This document shows positions 7,112 to 9,242 of a DNA stretch of 9,242 nt, piece after piece (positions within the stretch are counted from its first letter, which is position 1; the number at the start of each line of letters is the position of its first letter). This stretch comes from Pseudomonadota bacterium. Its GTDB lineage: Bacteria; Pseudomonadota; Gammaproteobacteria; Pseudomonadales; Pseudomonadaceae. The translations under genes and the position numbers were made by a program. The notes under the pieces are model-generated. The model made no database searches and was not told the origin of the DNA. It saw only the letters and a program-made list of their open reading frames with translations. Location of the stretch: assembly GCA_023388335.1 (NCBI GenBank), contig JAEWGL010000235.1, forward strand, positions 1 through 9,242, given 5' to 3'.

Positions 7112-7128
7112 AAAAAATTTCTTGGCAA

Positions 7129-7140
7129 AGTGATATCACT
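7129..7140. promoter_or_regulatory. 12-bp perfect palindrome, possible operator
   Basis: AGTGATATCACT is a perfect palindrome in an AT-rich patch about 180 bases upstream of the vgrG start. Its centre is 28 bases from that of the GCATTAATGC palindrome. Its size and position suit a dimeric regulator site near a promoter, but I cannot match it to a named regulator, and a single palindrome of this length may be chance. Confidence 0.3.
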
Positions 7141-7257
7141 CTGCTCGTTTAACCGTGGCTCTTGGGTGTCACGGAGAGGGCTGATCGTACAGGTGAGCAC
7201 GCAGGTTCTTGCACCCTTCCCAGGCCGACTTAGCTGGCAAACGGTCGACTCAAGGCT

Positions 7258-7290
7258 AAAAAAACAAAAAAGCACCTGAGGTGCTTTTTT
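7258..7290 (-). terminator. Intrinsic terminator of ponA
   Basis: Read on the minus strand, an AGCACC/GGTGCT stem with a 3-base loop (7271–7285) is flanked by six A and six T, which extend the possible pairing to 11 bp (7266–7290). It is followed by G and seven more T. The stem begins about 45 bases after the ponA stop codon. The A/T symmetry would also allow weaker termination on the plus strand. It should insulate the vgrG cassette from ponA transcription. Confidence 0.92.
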
Positions 7291-7334
7291 GCGGGTTACT
7301 CGAATGTGGATCCGGTGCAGCGTCGCACTGAGTC

Positions 7335-9242
7335 TTAGAACAGATCCATCGGCGCTGACTCATCGGCTGGCAGCGGGCTGCCTGGGGCCGCGCCGTTGCC
7401 CAGTTCGTTGACCGAGGGCGGGGAATCCTCGGCCTTGAACAGCTCGAAGTAGGCGTTCGGCGTGCTCGGCGTCGCGGCGCGGCCGCTGATGGGGTCGACG
7501 CGCAGGCTGAGGATGCCCTCGGGCTCGGCTGGCGCGTGGTTGGGCTTGTCCTTGAGAGCCGCGCCCATGAAGTGCATCCAGATCGGCAGGGCCACGGTAC
7601 CGCCGTACTCACGGCGGCCCAGGGTTTCTGGCTGATCGAAGCCGCTCCACACGGTAGTGACGTAGTCGGCGTTGTAGCCGGAGAACCAAGCATCCTTGGA
7701 CTCGTTGGTGGTACCGGTCTTGCCTGCCAGGTCGGTGCGTCCCAAGGCCATGGCGCGGCGGCCGGTGCCACGCTTGATCACGTCCTGGAGCATGCTGGTC
7801 AGGATGTAGGTGGTGCGTCCGTCGATGATGCGCTCGGCAACGGTCGGTACTTGGAGTGCGGTCGCTGGCTGGCCGCCGACGGCCGGCGCTTCGTTCGCTC
7901 GCAGGTCATCGATCGGCTGTTCCGGGGCGGCCATCCCTGCCTGGTCCTGGTGGCCCTGCGGCACACTGGGCGGGTTGGCGGTGAACAGCGTTTCGCCGCT
8001 GCGGCTCTCGATGCGGTCGATCAGGTATGGCGTGACCTTGTAGCCGCCATTGGCGAAGGTGCTCCAGCCAGCGGCGATCTCCATCGGGGTGAGGGTCGCG
8101 GTGCCGAGCGCCAGCGACAGGTTGCGCGGCAGGTCCTGTTTATTGAAACCGAACTTGGCGATGTAGTCGATGGTGCGGTCGACGCCCATGGCTTGCAGCA
8201 GGCGAATCGACACAAGGTTGCGCGACTTGTACAGCGCTTCGCGCATGCGGATCGGGCCAAGGAAGGTGTTGGTGTCGTTCTTCGGTCGCCAGACTTTGTC
8301 CAGGTACTCGTCGACGAACACGATCGGCGCGTCGTTGACCAGGCTGGCAGCGGTGTAGCCGTTGTCCAGGGCGGCACTGTAGATGAAGGGCTTGAAGCTC
8401 GAACCCGGCTGGCGCTTGGCTTGCATGGCGCGGTTGTAGTTGCTCTGCTCGAACGAGAAGCCGCCGACCAGGGCGCGAATGGCGCCGTTGTTCGGGTCCA
8501 GCGTCACCAGCGCGCTCTGCGCGCCCGGCACCTGGCTGAACTTGAGGCTGCCATCTTCCAGACGTTGCAAACGGACCAGGTCGCCCACCTGGGCAACGTC
8601 GGACGGCTGCTGCGGCGCGCGGCCCTGGCTGTTGCTGTTGAGGAACGGACGGGCCCATTTCATGGTGTCCCAGGCGACGGACTCTTCCTTATCGGCACGG
8701 GTCAGGACGGTCAGACCGGTCTTTTCGACCTGGGTGACGATGGCCGGCTCCAGGCCGCCCAGGGGGCGTAGCTTGGCCAGCTCTTGCAGCCATGCCTCAC
8801 GGGTCTTGCCTGGGAAGCGGGTTTCCGGGCCACGGTAGCCGTGGCGTTCGTCATACGCGGTAAGACCATCGAGCACGGCGCTGTTGGCCATGGCCTGCAA
8901 GTCGCTTGGCACCGTGGTGGTAACGCGAAAACCTTCGGTGTAGGCATCGCTGCCATAGCGGCCGACCATCTCGGCACGGGCCATTTCGGCGATGTAAGGG
9001 GCATTCACTTCCGGGGTCGGCACGTGATAGCTGGCGTTAAGGGGCTCGGACAGCGCCGCCTGGTAGCTCGCCTCATCGATCTTGCCCAGCTTGTACATGC
9101 GCCCCAGGATCCAGTCGCGGCGCTCCTTGGCGCGCACCGGGTTGGCCAGCGGGTTGAAGCGCGATGGCGCCTTCGGCAAACCGGCGATCATGGCCATCTG
9201 CGCCAGGCTCACGTCGCGGATCGACTTGCCGTAGTACACCTG
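7335..9242 (-). CDS. ponA: Penicillin-binding protein 1A (bifunctional peptidoglycan glycosyltransferase/transpeptidase), 5'-truncated by window edge
   Basis: Class A PBP, also named mrcA, that polymerises lipid II and cross-links peptidoglycan on the periplasmic face of the inner membrane. About 635 C-terminal residues are visible; the frame runs open through the right edge, and the first visible residues (QVYYGKS) are internal, so the signal anchor and catalytic Glu of the GT51 domain lie outside. Numbering from the Val codon at 9239: end of the GT51 domain at 1–60, including the RRDWILGRM stretch; an OB-fold-like insert around 105–240, typical of PBP1A; then the transpeptidase domain with all three motifs intact: SSFK (Ser280, at 8402–8400), SRN (339–341) and KTGT (507–510). 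The protein ends in a Pro/Ala/Glu-rich tail, MDLF, TAA. A strong terminator follows. Housekeeping gene; no sign of damage. Very sure of the family. Confidence 0.97.
   Translation of the reverse strand, partial: QVYYGKSIRDVSLAQMAMIAGLPKAPSRFNPLANPVRAKERRDWILGRMYKLGKIDEASYQAALSEPLNASYHVPTPEVNAPYIAEMARAEMVGRYGSDAYTEGFRVTTTVPSDLQAMANSAVLDGLTAYDERHGYRGPETRFPGKTREAWLQELAKLRPLGGLEPAIVTQVEKTGLTVLTRADKEESVAWDTMKWARPFLNSNSQGRAPQQPSDVAQVGDLVRLQRLEDGSLKFSQVPGAQSALVTLDPNNGAIRALVGGFSFEQSNYNRAMQAKRQPGSSFKPFIYSAALDNGYTAASLVNDAPIVFVDEYLDKVWRPKNDTNTFLGPIRMREALYKSRNLVSIRLLQAMGVDRTIDYIAKFGFNKQDLPRNLSLALGTATLTPMEIAAGWSTFANGGYKVTPYLIDRIESRSGETLFTANPPSVPQGHQDQAGMAAPEQPIDDLRANEAPAVGGQPATALQVPTVAERIIDGRTTYILTSMLQDVIKRGTGRRAMALGRTDLAGKTGTTNESKDAWFSGYNADYVTTVWSGFDQPETLGRREYGGTVALPIWMHFMGAALKDKPNHAPAEPEGILSLRVDPISGRAATPSTPNAYFELFKAEDSPPSVNELGNGAAPGSPLPADESAPMDLF

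Larger units (their letters stand above)
6951..7257 (-). promoter_or_regulatory. vgrG upstream/leader region (no gene), dense in dyad symmetry
   Basis: About 300 bases lie between the ponA terminator and vgrG. I see no credible gene on either strand. Because the terminator blocks read-through, the promoter of the vgrG–tle5–immunity operon should be here. I found no convincing sigma-70 promoter: a TTTGCA, 16 bases, TAGATA arrangement (about 7088–7115, minus strand) is poor. I also found no sigma-54 site with correct GG–GC spacing. The stretch holds the inverted repeats and palindromes listed separately. The promoter location is inferred, not seen. Confidence 0.5.

Noticed and set aside
7088..7115. 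Possible sigma-70 promoter (TTTGCA, 16 bases, TAGATA, minus strand) or sigma-54 site
   Set aside because: Both hexamers match the consensus poorly, and no TGGC/TGC pair in the spacer has the GG–GC spacing sigma-54 needs.
7536..8771. 411-codon open frame on the plus strand opposite ponA
   Set aside because: Antisense shadow of a well-supported PBP1A with all catalytic motifs; low-complexity composition.
9237..9239. GTG at the right edge as the start of the PBP1A gene
   Set aside because: VYYGKS is an internal GT51 sequence and the frame continues upstream to the window edge, so the gene is only cut by the window.

Overview
The window looks like chromosomal DNA of a Pseudomonas, probably from the fluorescens/putida side of the genus. 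That is an inference from three things: high-GC coding with strong third-position bias, a Pseudomonas-style penicillin-binding protein 1A, and a vgrG–phospholipase D–immunity set arranged like the Tle5/PldA loci known from pseudomonads. All four genes supported here lie on the minus strand, so transcription runs from the right edge to the left.

Right part (7335–9242): the C-terminal two thirds or more of the bifunctional peptidoglycan synthase PBP1A (ponA/mrcA), cut by the window edge. It is followed at 7258–7290 by a strong intrinsic terminator, which should separate this core gene from what follows.

Middle spacer (6951–7257): about 300 bases without a gene, unusually rich in dyad symmetry. 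Three clear inverted repeats and one weaker one lie just upstream of the vgrG ribosome binding site, and two short perfect palindromes lie further up. This is the only place for the promoter and control sites of the downstream cassette, but I found no convincing promoter.

Left part (203–6950): a three-gene type VI secretion (T6SS) effector cassette. vgrG (4533–6950) encodes a spike protein with a linker and a C-terminal extension that probably carries cargo. tle5 (1306–4536) encodes a 1076-residue phospholipase D with two intact HKD motifs. The last gene (203–1309) encodes an exported protein, almost certainly the periplasmic immunity protein protecting the producer. Both junctions are ATGA stop/start overlaps, so spike, toxin and immunity are probably translationally coupled. 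No T6SS sheath, baseplate or membrane-complex genes are present, so this is an 'orphan' vgrG island relying on a secretion machine encoded elsewhere.

The cassette is compositionally mosaic. From about 840 to 1740, covering the tail of the toxin and the first half of the immunity protein, GC falls well below the surroundings, which suggests local replacement of the specificity-determining part of the pair. The extreme left (1–202) has no gene I can identify. The overall system type is known; the points worth a second look are the structured vgrG leader, the spike extension and the mosaic toxin/immunity junction.
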